In this document: positions 1-6,859 of the stretch, piece after piece
How positions within the stretch are numbered: the first letter of the stretch is position 1
How the letters are laid out: each line of letters begins with the position of its first letter
Assembly (NCBI GenBank): GCA_946625925.1
Contig: CAMOTP010000022.1
Span: 1-15,116, forward strand
DNA: 15,116 bases
Source of the DNA: an uncultured Alphaproteobacteria bacterium
Lineage (GTDB): Bacteria > Pseudomonadota > Alphaproteobacteria > Rs-D84
Direction: 5' to 3'
Made by a program: the position numbers and the translations under genes
The notes under the pieces: generated by a model
Told to the model about the DNA's origin: nothing
Seen by the model: the letters and a program-made list of their open reading frames with translations, nothing else
Database searches by the model: none

Positions 1-2
1 AT

Positions 3-890
3 ATGAAAAAATTATTAAAAGTATCATTAATGGCAATGTTGGTCGCCAGTCCATTGGTTGCTGACGCTGCAGATATTGCTGCTGCAACCAAGGAAACTGT
101 CACACCTACTGCTGATGTTGCGTCAACATCTTATGTCAAGGGTGCGTATAACGCGGCTATTGATGAAATTAATGCTAACAGAACACAAATCAACGCAAAT
201 ACAACAGCGATTGCTACAAAACAGGCACAATTGACCAATGGCACAGCTAATGTTTCCGAAACGGTTAAAACTTCTGTTGCTGAAGCGGCAACTGCAAGTG
301 ATACATCATTGGTAACAGAAAAAGCTGTTCGTGATGCTATTGATGGTTCTAATTCAGCAATGGATACTCGTGTTGGTGCATTAGAAACAACAGTTGGTAA
401 TTCAACATCTGGTTTGGTCAAAGATGTTGCAGATTTGAAAACAACAGTTGGTGATTCAACATCTGGTCTGGTCAAAGATGTTACTGATTTGAAAAGTGCT
501 GGTTATATAACCAAAGATGTTAATGATTTGACTAACTATACAACTACAGCAAATATGAATACGGCATTGGCTGGTAAACAAGATACAATTGATAGCACGC
601 ATAAATTGTCTGTAGATTTAGTTGACGGCGCTGCGAAAGCAACAGATATTGCTGATATGGAAACCCAAACACATGCAGCTGCTACATATGCTACAAAAGC
701 TGATTTAGGTGATAAATCTAGTTTGAGTTCTGACTTTACAGAAGCACAAAAAGCAGACGTTGTAACTGCTGTTAATGCTGCTATGGCACAGGCCAAAACG
801 GCATCTGCTGCAAAGAAAGTGACCGTTCACACAACATGGGGTTCCGATGAAACAACAGCTCCTGCTGATGTGTTGGTTAATGCACAATAA
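3..890 (+). CDS. Secreted repeat-containing protein of the SYVKGAYN family, function unknown
   Basis: I do not recognise a named function. The 295-residue product begins with a good Sec signal peptide (MKKLLKVSLMAMLVASPLVADA, cleavage likely after residue 22). The mature protein is rich in Ala, Thr, Asp and Lys and low in aromatics. It carries SYVKGAYN at residues 43-50, a motif shared with the next gene. Residues about 50-165 have heptad-like Leu/Val spacing, including two near-identical 18-residue units (129-146 and 147-164) of the form TTVGxSTSGLVKDVxDLK. This suggests an elongated, possibly coiled-coil or trimeric fibre. A GKQDTI stretch (191-196) recalls linker repeats of phage-tail-like fibres, which is only a resemblance. 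The ATG lies at the window edge, so its ribosome site cannot be seen, but the signal peptide fits this start. The likely location is the periplasm or cell surface. Confidence 0.8.
   Translation: MKKLLKVSLMAMLVASPLVADAADIAAATKETVTPTADVASTSYVKGAYNAAIDEINANRTQINANTTAIATKQAQLTNGTANVSETVKTSVAEAATASDTSLVTEKAVRDAIDGSNSAMDTRVGALETTVGNSTSGLVKDVADLKTTVGDSTSGLVKDVTDLKSAGYITKDVNDLTNYTTTANMNTALAGKQDTIDSTHKLSVDLVDGAAKATDIADMETQTHAAATYATKADLGDKSSLSSDFTEAQKADVVTAVNAAMAQAKTASAAKKVTVHTTWGSDETTAPADVLVNAQ
387..494 (+). repeat. Two tandem 54-nt units inside the first secreted-protein gene
   Basis: Unit 1 is 387-440 and unit 2 is 441-494. They are in frame and encode residues 129-146 and 147-164. They differ at a few bases, which gives the changes N to D and A to T. 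The near-identity at DNA level, including synonymous positions, points to a fairly recent duplication of one structural repeat. Confidence 0.9.
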
Positions 891-900
891 TAAAAAATCT

Positions 901-935
901 GTTTGGGCAATTTGTGTTTAACATTTTGCCCAAAC
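901..935 (+). terminator. Hairpin after the first gene, possible terminator
   Basis: A perfect 10-bp inverted repeat, GTTTGGGCAA (901-910) with TTGCCCAAAC (926-935), encloses a 15-nt loop just after the stop codon. No strong T tract follows (GTTTAACC). It may be a weak or Rho-assisted terminator or an mRNA 3' stabiliser rather than a classic intrinsic terminator. Confidence 0.5.
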
Positions 936-953
936 GTTTAACCACTTTATAAA
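926..953 (+). promoter_or_regulatory. Possible promoter of the second secreted-protein gene
   Basis: TTGCCC (926-931), a 16-nt spacer and TATAAA (948-953) lie about 50 nt before the ATG at 1003. The -35 element overlaps the 3' arm of the preceding hairpin. This is pattern matching only in AT-rich DNA. Confidence 0.3.
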
Positions 954-1002
954 CCCCAGGAATAAAATAATAATTAACCCAATATTTATTTACGTGAAAG
1001 AT

Positions 1003-1308
1003 ATGAAAAAAATTTTAATATTATCATTGTCGATTTTTTTGATACCTTTGACAGCCAGTGCTGTTGTTACACCCGAGGCAAACGTTGTTTCCGCATCTTA
1101 TGTCAAGGGTGCATATAATGAAATAGATGATATAAAGCAAGATAAATTAAACTCCACAAATGTTGTTGCCGATGCTAATGGCAGTGCAAATGGTTTTGTT
1201 TCCGCTGTTACGGCATCTGATGGTACCGTCACCATCACCAAATCCGAGGTCACAATCCCCGTTGGTGCCGCAACATCCGCCACACGTGCACAAATTTGGT
1301 TTGAATAA
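1003..1308 (+). CDS. Small secreted protein of the SYVKGAYN family, function unknown
   Basis: The product has 101 residues and no recognised function. A signal peptide MKKILILSLSIFLIPLTASA (1-20) is followed by a short mature part with SYVKGAYN at residues 32-39, a middle stretch rich in Asn, Asp and Val, and the C-terminus TRAQIWFE. The motif and its surroundings match the preceding gene, including 19 identical bases. I chose the ATG at 1003 over the GTG at 994 because it gives a normal signal peptide and because the bases around it match the start of the upstream paralogue. It is much shorter than that paralogue and lacks the repeat region. It may be a natural short form or a reduced copy. 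It ends shortly before a strong terminator, so it is probably transcribed alone or with the gene before it. Confidence 0.7.
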   Translation: MKKILILSLSIFLIPLTASAVVTPEANVVSASYVKGAYNEIDDIKQDKLNSTNVVADANGSANGFVSAVTASDGTVTITKSEVTIPVGAATSATRAQIWFE

Positions 1309-1330
1309 GATTTTTATCTGTATATAATAA

Positions 1331-1357
1331 AAACACCCTTTGGGTGTTTATTTTTTT
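1331..1357 (+). terminator. Rho-independent terminator after the second secreted-protein gene
   Basis: A perfect 8-bp stem AAACACCC (1331-1338) and GGGTGTTT (1342-1349) with a 3-nt loop is followed by a run of seven T (1351-1357). This is a textbook intrinsic terminator and separates the secreted-protein genes from the NERD gene. Confidence 0.9.
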
Positions 1358-1359
1358 GT

Positions 1360-1365
1360 TATAAT
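1360..1365 (+). promoter_or_regulatory. Candidate -10 box for the NERD gene
   Basis: TATAAT lies 19 nt before the ATG at 1385 and would give a leader of about 13 nt. No convincing -35 box is present at the usual distance, because that position falls inside the terminator stem. Confidence 0.35.
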
Positions 1366-1384
1366 ACATAAAAAAAGATAAATT

Positions 1385-1996
1385 ATGTTTGTATTATATG
1401 TTTTTATTATTTTGTTTGTTGTTTGGGCTGTTTTTGGCCAAAGTATTCATGGAAACTTTGGCGAAAACGCGGTTGCAAACCAATTAAAATCTTTATCACA
1501 TTCGAAATACATTGTGTTTAATGATGTTATGATTAAAACAAATCGTGGCAGTGTCCAAATTGACCATATCATTGTGTCACCATATGGAATATTTGTTGTG
1601 GAAACTAAAAATATGCGTGGTGTCATCATGGGCTCTGAAAATGCACCAGAATGGACGAAGTTTTGTCGTGGGCATAGTGTATCGTTCTATAACCCAATTA
1701 TGCAAAACAGGGGGCATATAAACGCATTACGGCATAAATTAAATCTGCCAGCGGATAAATTTATCTCGATAATCGCTTTTTCCAGTCGTGGACGATTAAA
1801 TATATCTAAAACATATGTTCCGGTTGTATATATTTCACAATTAATTGGAAAAATAAAATGCTATCGTGATATTAAATTATCGCCCGCCCAGGCCAATCAA
1901 ATTGCCCGGCAAATTCGTCAAATGAAATTATATAAACAGGTGTCTAATCGTGAACATGTGCGTGATGTCCACAGGGCCATCGCCAATAAAAAATAA
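1385..1996 (+). CDS. Membrane-anchored NERD (nuclease-related) domain protein
   Basis: The 203-residue product has one N-terminal hydrophobic segment (about residues 2-18) followed by a NERD domain (about 22-135). Visible family motifs are G-x-x-G-E (23-27), IDHI (59-62), VSPYGIFVVETKN (64-76) with the E73-T-K75 pair, and FYNPIMQNRGHI. Together E27, D60, E73 and K75 resemble a PD-(D/E)XK-type catalytic core. NERD domains are predicted to act on nucleic acids, but many are stand-alone membrane-tethered proteins without a proven substrate. The C-terminus (about 140-203) is basic. The gene follows a terminator, faces the acyltransferase gene at 2011 and is probably monocistronic. It marks the left border of the polyene cluster and has no evident role in it. 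Confidence 0.85.
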   Translation: MFVLYVFIILFVVWAVFGQSIHGNFGENAVANQLKSLSHSKYIVFNDVMIKTNRGSVQIDHIIVSPYGIFVVETKNMRGVIMGSENAPEWTKFCRGHSVSFYNPIMQNRGHINALRHKLNLPADKFISIIAFSSRGRLNISKTYVPVVYISQLIGKIKCYRDIKLSPAQANQIARQIRQMKLYKQVSNREHVRDVHRAIANKK

Positions 1997-2010
1997 TGAT
2001 ATTAATATTT

Positions 2011-2910
2011 TTATTTGAAAAAATTATAAAAATTAAACCATTGTGTTGGTGCAGATAATATTGCCTTTTCCAAAAATACAGCAAATTCATTTGCCATATT
2101 ATTCACATTTTTATCGTCCAGTTTTTTTACAAACAATTTATATTTTTCTTTACCTGTATTTAATAAAATTACGGCAAATACAGGATGCGACATAGATTTT
2201 GCAAATCTGAAAACCCCCATTGGTAAATCACAACTTTGTCCCAATATTTTAACAGAAATTGTCTTGCCCGGGGCCCCCGCAGAAATTCTGTCGCCAGCCA
2301 TCATAACCAAATCACCATTGTTCAAAAAATCGAACATTTCTGTTGCGGTTCCTATATTCATATCTTCAACTGGATGAATTACCGTATTTTTACGCACAGA
2401 ATGTTTTGATATAAATTTGTGAAAAATACTATTCTGTCCAACCTGTTGAAACGCATGCATTTTTATGTTCCTGCTATCAGGCAATGCCGCCAATGCTTCG
2501 ATATTGCCAATATGACTGCAAATCAAAAAAGCACCCTGATTGTATGAAATTATATTTTGAAATTCGTTCCAATCTTGATTTTGTTGTACGGCAAATTTTA
2601 TGCGATTTTTTTTATCACACATGGCAATCATTTTATCAACCAATGAATATGCAAATTGGCAAATATGTTGTGATGCAGAAAATTTTGATGGTTTCATATT
2701 ATGCTGAATTTGGTATTTATTCAAAATTTCTTTGTATTCTGTGGAAAACTTGCGTGCAGATTTTGCACTGAATCCTATTATTCTGGCAACAACCCATACA
2801 CATGCCTTGATAAATCGCACCCCGAAAATTTTATACACAAAAAACAACAGATTTAACCGAAAACTGCCTGCGCCATGTTCTTGTTGTTGATACCAATTTC
2901 CTGTATTCAA
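2011..2910 (-). CDS. LpxL/HtrB-type lysophospholipid acyltransferase (acyltransferase half of ApeJ as a separate gene)
   Basis: The 299-residue protein matches the predicted LPLAT acyltransferases of COG4261. The N-terminus has the family's W-x(3)-E-x-G pattern (W7, E11, G13), and residues about 18-46 are membrane-associated. The catalytic H-x4-E box is SHIGNIE (H133, E138). GDR at 206-208 and the terminal PTQWFNFYNFF (288-298) are also typical. It should transfer an acyl chain, perhaps the polyene chain, from an acyl carrier protein to a lipid or sugar acceptor at the inner membrane. In described APE clusters a protein of this type is the C-terminal half of ApeJ, fused to a glycosyltransferase. 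Here it stands alone, beyond the PPTase gene. The start is a TTG at 2910 with AAAGG nine bases upstream, and no ATG lies near the conserved N-terminus. It would need read-through antisense to the PPTase gene or its own promoter. Confidence 0.8.
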   Translation of the reverse strand: MNTGNWYQQQEHGAGSFRLNLLFFVYKIFGVRFIKACVWVVARIIGFSAKSARKFSTEYKEILNKYQIQHNMKPSKFSASQHICQFAYSLVDKMIAMCDKKNRIKFAVQQNQDWNEFQNIISYNQGAFLICSHIGNIEALAALPDSRNIKMHAFQQVGQNSIFHKFISKHSVRKNTVIHPVEDMNIGTATEMFDFLNNGDLVMMAGDRISAGAPGKTISVKILGQSCDLPMGVFRFAKSMSHPVFAVILLNTGKEKYKLFVKKLDDKNVNNMANEFAVFLEKAILSAPTQWFNFYNFFK

Positions 2911-2916
2911 AGTGAC

Positions 2917-2944
2917 TTGCCTTTGTTATTTTTTAATCTATAAT
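2917..2944 (+). promoter_or_regulatory. Promoter placing the PPTase transcript start at its ATG
   Basis: TTGCCT (2917-2922), a 16-nt spacer and a perfect TATAAT (2939-2944) precede the ATG at 2951. The expected first base of the RNA is about 2951, the A of the ATG itself. No Shine-Dalgarno sequence is present. Together these suggest a leaderless mRNA. Confidence 0.5.
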
Positions 2945-2950
2945 TTGCTT

Positions 2951-3439
2951 ATGCAGATATTTATAGCAAATATTGATTCAATAAGCAAGACCCCCGATGT
3001 ATACGCGGCATTGTTATCGCCAAAACATCAGGCGCGTGTGCGTAAATTTCAAAATCAAACCCGTAAATTACAATTTATATTGGGGCATTTGATGGTTGAT
3101 AATTGTGGCAAAAAACACAGTTCAATTGCCCACAAAGATAAATGGGTTGTTGTTGCGGCTGCTTCGAATACTTTGGTTGGTATCGATATAGAAAATACGA
3201 CCATTGAACGTGATTTTGTTAATGCGGCTGAACTGATGAATTTACCAATACCAAAATCTTTGGGTGAATTTTATAAAATGTTCACACAGGCCGAGGCATC
3301 ATATAAACTGGGCGCCACACCAAAATTTACACGTTTTACGCGACATGGTGATTATTTGATTTGTATATGTGCCACGCGCAGTTTTAAATTACCACGCATG
3401 CGCAAATTTAATGCAAAATCACTGTTGATTGCGGAATAA
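2951..3439 (+). CDS. 4'-phosphopantetheinyl transferase, short Sfp-type
   Basis: The enzyme transfers the 4'-phosphopantetheine arm of CoA to the conserved serine of carrier proteins, here most likely the two ACPs at 9061-9598. The 162-residue product has the family motifs GIDIEN (77-82, metal-binding D79 and E81) and FTQAEASYK (111-119), the counterpart of the W/F-x-x-KEA-x-x-K motif with E115 and K119. A basic stretch at 30-40 fits CoA binding. It is shorter than Sfp-like enzymes (about 220 residues). I start it at the ATG at 2951. An in-frame GTG at 2912 would add 13 hydrophobic residues that overlap the promoter. It is the only plus-strand gene inside the minus-strand arm, and its last 21 bases overlap the end of the exporter gene tail to tail. 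Confidence 0.85.
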   Translation: MQIFIANIDSISKTPDVYAALLSPKHQARVRKFQNQTRKLQFILGHLMVDNCGKKHSSIAHKDKWVVVAAASNTLVGIDIENTTIERDFVNAAELMNLPIPKSLGEFYKMFTQAEASYKLGATPKFTRFTRHGDYLICICATRSFKLPRMRKFNAKSLLIAE

Positions 3440-5569
3440 AAACAACGAAATTATATATCCTAATGCCAATCCTATTCCTAATGTAATTCCCATCGAATGA
3501 ATTAAAAAGAAACTGGCGAATCCTAAAATTCCAAAACCAAATAAACTGGTCAAAAACGAAAATAATACAGGCTTGATTTCACGATTGTCCACAGCATTTA
3601 TATGAAAAATAGAATAATCCAATGTTAATCCAATAACAATAAATAAACTCAATAAATGGAAAAATGTTATTGGTTGATTAAACCAGGTTAATATCGATAT
3701 TGTTAAACCACTGGCCAATATTGGTGGGGTCAAATAAATAAATGCAGATTTCCCATACAGTACCAATAATAATAAAATCAAAGCAATTCCACATGCCATT
3801 AACAGTACATAAGATTCATTCGAATATTGTTTCATTAAATGTGTCATTTGTTGTGCCGGTGATACAGTAATTGCGGCAGGATTATTTGTTGAAAAATCAT
3901 TAGCAACATTGGCAACCAGATATACAAACTTACCATCATCAAAAACAAATTTATCAAAAATACTGCTAATAATTTTACTGTTTTGAATATCAGAAATTTG
4001 AATGTTTGGTGTGTTTACAAATTTTGGGGTTGTGCGCAATCCTAATTCATATTTTATTTTTTTTGATTGCGATTTGTATAATTCACGAATTAAATTCTGA
4101 TTTTCTGTTTGACGTTCTTGTGACGGTAAAACACTGGATAAATCAAAAAAGTTCCCGGATTCATTTTTTATAGATTCTGATACCCCCAACACATCATTTA
4201 AATTTTTGCCTCGCATTATTAGAAACTTTGACGTATTTATGCCACTTAATTTTTGCAGTTCTGTTTCAGCCTGTAATAATTCTGCGTTCGGTTTATATAA
4301 TTGCGACATATTATTTTGTGTTTTTACAAAAGGCAATGTGGCACATATTGCAGCAATTATAATACATAAGAAACAATTTCTATATTTTGATGGAACGGAT
4401 TTTGGAATGCTGATATGTGTTTCTTTTACAGCTATTTTATTAGGCATAAATATCAACCACCCCAGATAAATAGCCGTTAATCCGGTAATTGTAAATACAG
4501 AAATTTGTTGCAATAATGCCAGCCCAGAAAACATCAATGGCAAAAAACAAACAACGGTTGTCAAAAAAGAATGAAAAATATTTCTATAAACATTTTTTTG
4601 ATTTTTATGAATTAACGCACTAATAAAATGAAAAGAATAATCAACCCCCAGCCCAATTAAAGTCACACCAAATACAAACGTTAAAATATGGGGTTGCGCG
4701 AAACATAAAAACAAAGCAACCGACCCAGCAAGAAATCCAAAAGCCAAACTTAAAACGACCGGTATCAATGTTGTGTTTTTACGGAATAACAGCCAATTTA
4801 ACAATACGGTCATTGCTATTGCCAAAAAAGAAAATACACTCAGTTGTATTTTACTGGTTTGTGTCATATTTGCTGTATGCATCGGTACCCCAGACGTCAT
4901 AATTTGTACACCAGGAGCACTATATTTTTTAACAACAACTGATAACGCATTAACATCTTGCACTAATTGATTTGTATCTGTGGTGTTAACATTTGCAGAA
5001 ATCAGAATATAATGATTTGGCATATTATATTGCCATAAAAAACCATCACGCAATCCCCATTTTCCATTTGCTGTCTTTAATTCGCTTACATAATTTGTCG
5101 TCAGCAAAAAAGGGTCCTCTTTGACCGACAAAATTCCCGGTGTCATAGATCCAGAAATGGTTGCAACTGCATTATTAGTTATTTTTTGAAAATCACCACG
5201 TTGTAATAATTTACGATAATCGTATCCTAAAAATGAATTTTTATGTGCACCCAGTTCTGTAACAATATCAGATAGAGAAATGTCAGAATTTATAATGGAT
5301 ATATTATGAAATTCGGGTGTTGATAAAACATTTGTTATATTGCCAGCAACAGTTTTTGCATTATCCAGGTCTTCTGATTTTATAACAATATTAACAACAT
5401 TTGAAAATTTTGTGGTCAATTCATTAACAGGCCAATTCAAACCTGTATCTATATTTACCAAAGAATTAATATTTGTTTGTACAGATAAAGGCATACGCCA
5501 CCAGCACAAAACAAAAATTGCGCATATGCAAATACAAGCAAATAAAATTCTTTTAACATTTAATTTCAT
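3419..5569 (-). CDS. apeM: MMPL/RND-superfamily exporter (ApeM-like)
   Basis: This 716-residue membrane protein has the duplicated MMPL layout. A TM helix (about 7-23) is followed by a periplasmic domain (about 26-240), five TM helices (about 242-375), another TM helix (about 399-413), a second periplasmic domain (about 418-583) and five further TM helices (about 586-712). Each half carries the family's intramembrane acidic motif, GLGVDYSFHF (D310) and GLTLDYSIFH (D651), which are the expected proton-relay residues. Such proteins in APE clusters are thought to move the lipid-linked polyene across or out of the inner membrane, handing it to a LolA-like carrier. The ATG at 5569 overlaps the preceding GT-LolA gene by 17 nt, with GGTGG about 10 nt upstream, so the two are translationally coupled. 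The 3' end overlaps the PPTase gene tail to tail. Confidence 0.85.
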   Translation of the reverse strand: MKLNVKRILFACICICAIFVLCWWRMPLSVQTNINSLVNIDTGLNWPVNELTTKFSNVVNIVIKSEDLDNAKTVAGNITNVLSTPEFHNISIINSDISLSDIVTELGAHKNSFLGYDYRKLLQRGDFQKITNNAVATISGSMTPGILSVKEDPFLLTTNYVSELKTANGKWGLRDGFLWQYNMPNHYILISANVNTTDTNQLVQDVNALSVVVKKYSAPGVQIMTSGVPMHTANMTQTSKIQLSVFSFLAIAMTVLLNWLLFRKNTTLIPVVLSLAFGFLAGSVALFLCFAQPHILTFVFGVTLIGLGVDYSFHFISALIHKNQKNVYRNIFHSFLTTVVCFLPLMFSGLALLQQISVFTITGLTAIYLGWLIFMPNKIAVKETHISIPKSVPSKYRNCFLCIIIAAICATLPFVKTQNNMSQLYKPNAELLQAETELQKLSGINTSKFLIMRGKNLNDVLGVSESIKNESGNFFDLSSVLPSQERQTENQNLIRELYKSQSKKIKYELGLRTTPKFVNTPNIQISDIQNSKIISSIFDKFVFDDGKFVYLVANVANDFSTNNPAAITVSPAQQMTHLMKQYSNESYVLLMACGIALILLLLVLYGKSAFIYLTPPILASGLTISILTWFNQPITFFHLLSLFIVIGLTLDYSIFHINAVDNREIKPVLFSFLTSLFGFGILGFASFFLIHSMGITLGIGLALGYIISLFLFRNQQ

Positions 5570-6137
5570 CAGGTAAATCCACCGTCATACGTTTGAAATT
5601 TATGGTAACAGTTGTGCCATTTTTATATATAATTACCATCTGATGCAAATCTTTGATGTCACCTGCAAATGTTATTGCTTCCAAGAAATCTGCAATTGCA
5701 GGAACTTTTGGTGTTGCCATCAATGTCCAACCCGTTCCTTTTTTGCTTTCGGAATAATCAGCATTAAACGCCATTAAAAACATTGTCATATCGCCATTTA
5801 ACATATCGTTTATCATGGATTGAATTTGGGAAAAGTAAGGCAAACTTGCCAATGCTTTCTTTTCATCGTTAACGCAATAAGAATCCAAAGTTGATGTAAA
5901 TTCAAAAGAATTCGGTTTTATTTGTGTCCATTTAAAACCGGCGCCCTTTACAAATTTAACAGTGCCATTTGCATGGAATGTTTTAACAGATTCAGGCATT
6001 GTTTTTGATTGATTAAAACTTGCTGATACTGTTCCTAAATTATCTGTAAAATTTTTTAATCTTGTAGGCATTTCTGTAATGTTTTGTGCATTCGCAGTTC
6101 CACATAAAAATACAGTTAATAAAAATAATTTTTTCAT
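5553..6137 (-). CDS. apeL: Possible separate translation product: LolA-like carrier (ApeL-like) from the internal ATG
   Basis: This is the likely second product of the frame above, 194 residues starting at codon 241. It has a complete N-terminal signal peptide with an AxA-type site (ANA, residues 15-17 of this product), followed by a domain of the size and pattern of LolA-like proteins in APE clusters, including NLGTVSASFNQSK and NGTVKFVKGAGFKW. It would chaperone the lipid-linked product through the periplasm. GGGGGG five bases before the ATG supports independent initiation. It is listed separately because a functional LolA must reach the periplasm, which the long fusion cannot do unless this segment is inserted or cleaved. 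Confidence 0.55.
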   Translation of the reverse strand: MKKLFLLTVFLCGTANAQNITEMPTRLKNFTDNLGTVSASFNQSKTMPESVKTFHANGTVKFVKGAGFKWTQIKPNSFEFTSTLDSYCVNDEKKALASLPYFSQIQSMINDMLNGDMTMFLMAFNADYSESKKGTGWTLMATPKVPAIADFLEAITFAGDIKDLHQMVIIYKNGTTVTINFKRMTVDLPDEIKC

Positions 6138-6857
6138 CTTTGCCCCCCATTTTGTTAATAACCACATTGGTAATCCGCAACATAAATAAATATGCATTAA
6201 ACTTATATAAAAATTATCACGCCATAAATGAAAATGCGATACCCCAGATTCAGGGTATATAACACGTGTATCCGTAGTAATAATTTTAACACCTGCACGA
6301 TATAATTTTACAACAATTTCAATATCAAATCCCATACGTAAAAAATGTATTGATGATAAAATCTTGTTTGTTAAAGCTATTGGGTACACCCTAAAACCAC
6401 ACATGGTATCAGGCATATGACGATTTAATGTTTCTATTGCCACCCAAAAATTTGTTATTTTGCGTCCCGCCAGCCGAGATTTTGGTGCCGAAGAATCATA
6501 TACGGGTTGACCCATAATCAATGCATCAGGCGATTTTTTTGCCAATTCCAAAAATCGTGCTATGTCATTAGTATTATGTTGTCCATCTGCATCTATTTGA
6601 ATGGCATTTGAAAAACCGTACTCAGCGGCTTTACGGAATCCAGTAATCATAGCGGCACCTTTACCACCATTTTTATCACGTCTGGTATATATAAATGTGT
6701 ATCCAGAACAAATATCTTTTAATTTTTTAGATTGTTCTGCATCGCTGCCGTCATCAACAACAATAACTGGAACTTTATATTCTACAATGCGTTTTGCAAC
6801 AGATGCAAAGGCATCTGCATGATTAAAACAAGGTACAATAATAACAGGGCGAAACAT
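5553..6857 (-). CDS. Family 2 glycosyltransferase read in frame into a LolA-like lipoprotein carrier
   Basis: This is a 434-codon frame with two modules. Residues 1-238 are a family 2 glycosyltransferase with VVDDGS (33-38), NGGKGAA (63-69), the metal-binding DADGQH (89-94) and FDIE (177-180). It resembles dolichol-phosphate-mannose-synthase-type enzymes and should act in the cytosol on a lipid or polyene acceptor. Residues 241-434 look like a complete LolA-type periplasmic carrier (ApeL-like), starting with its own signal peptide MKKLFLLTVFLCGTANA (241-257). No stop codon separates the modules. The ATG of codon 241 (6137) has a run of six G (6148-6143) five bases upstream, a usable ribosome site with one wobble pair. 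The product may therefore be one polypeptide with the signal peptide as an internal membrane anchor, two proteins from one frame, or both. The first start (6857) has a strong AAAGGA site and lies two bases after the ligase stop. The acyltransferase half usual for ApeJ is missing. Confidence 0.8.
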   Translation of the reverse strand: MFRPVIIVPCFNHADAFASVAKRIVEYKVPVIVVDDGSDAEQSKKLKDICSGYTFIYTRRDKNGGKGAAMITGFRKAAEYGFSNAIQIDADGQHNTNDIARFLELAKKSPDALIMGQPVYDSSAPKSRLAGRKITNFWVAIETLNRHMPDTMCGFRVYPIALTNKILSSIHFLRMGFDIEIVVKLYRAGVKIITTDTRVIYPESGVSHFHLWRDNFYISLMHIYLCCGLPMWLLTKWGAKMKKLFLLTVFLCGTANAQNITEMPTRLKNFTDNLGTVSASFNQSKTMPESVKTFHANGTVKFVKGAGFKWTQIKPNSFEFTSTLDSYCVNDEKKALASLPYFSQIQSMINDMLNGDMTMFLMAFNADYSESKKGTGWTLMATPKVPAIADFLEAITFAGDIKDLHQMVIIYKNGTTVTINFKRMTVDLPDEIKC

Positions 6858-6859
6858 AC

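Noticed and set aside
131..475. Long open frame opposite the first secreted-protein gene
   Set aside because: It is antisense to a well-supported gene with a signal peptide and repeats. It has no ribosome site or family likeness and arises from the codon bias of the real frame.
994..1002. GTG start at 994 for the second secreted protein
   Set aside because: The ATG at 1003 gives a normal signal peptide and matches the start context of the upstream paralogue. GTGAAAG is more likely part of the ribosome site.
1981..2020. AT-only inverted repeat between the NERD and acyltransferase genes as a bidirectional terminator
   Set aside because: The stem has almost no G-C pairs and contains a bulge. 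It would be too weak to call in such AT-rich DNA.
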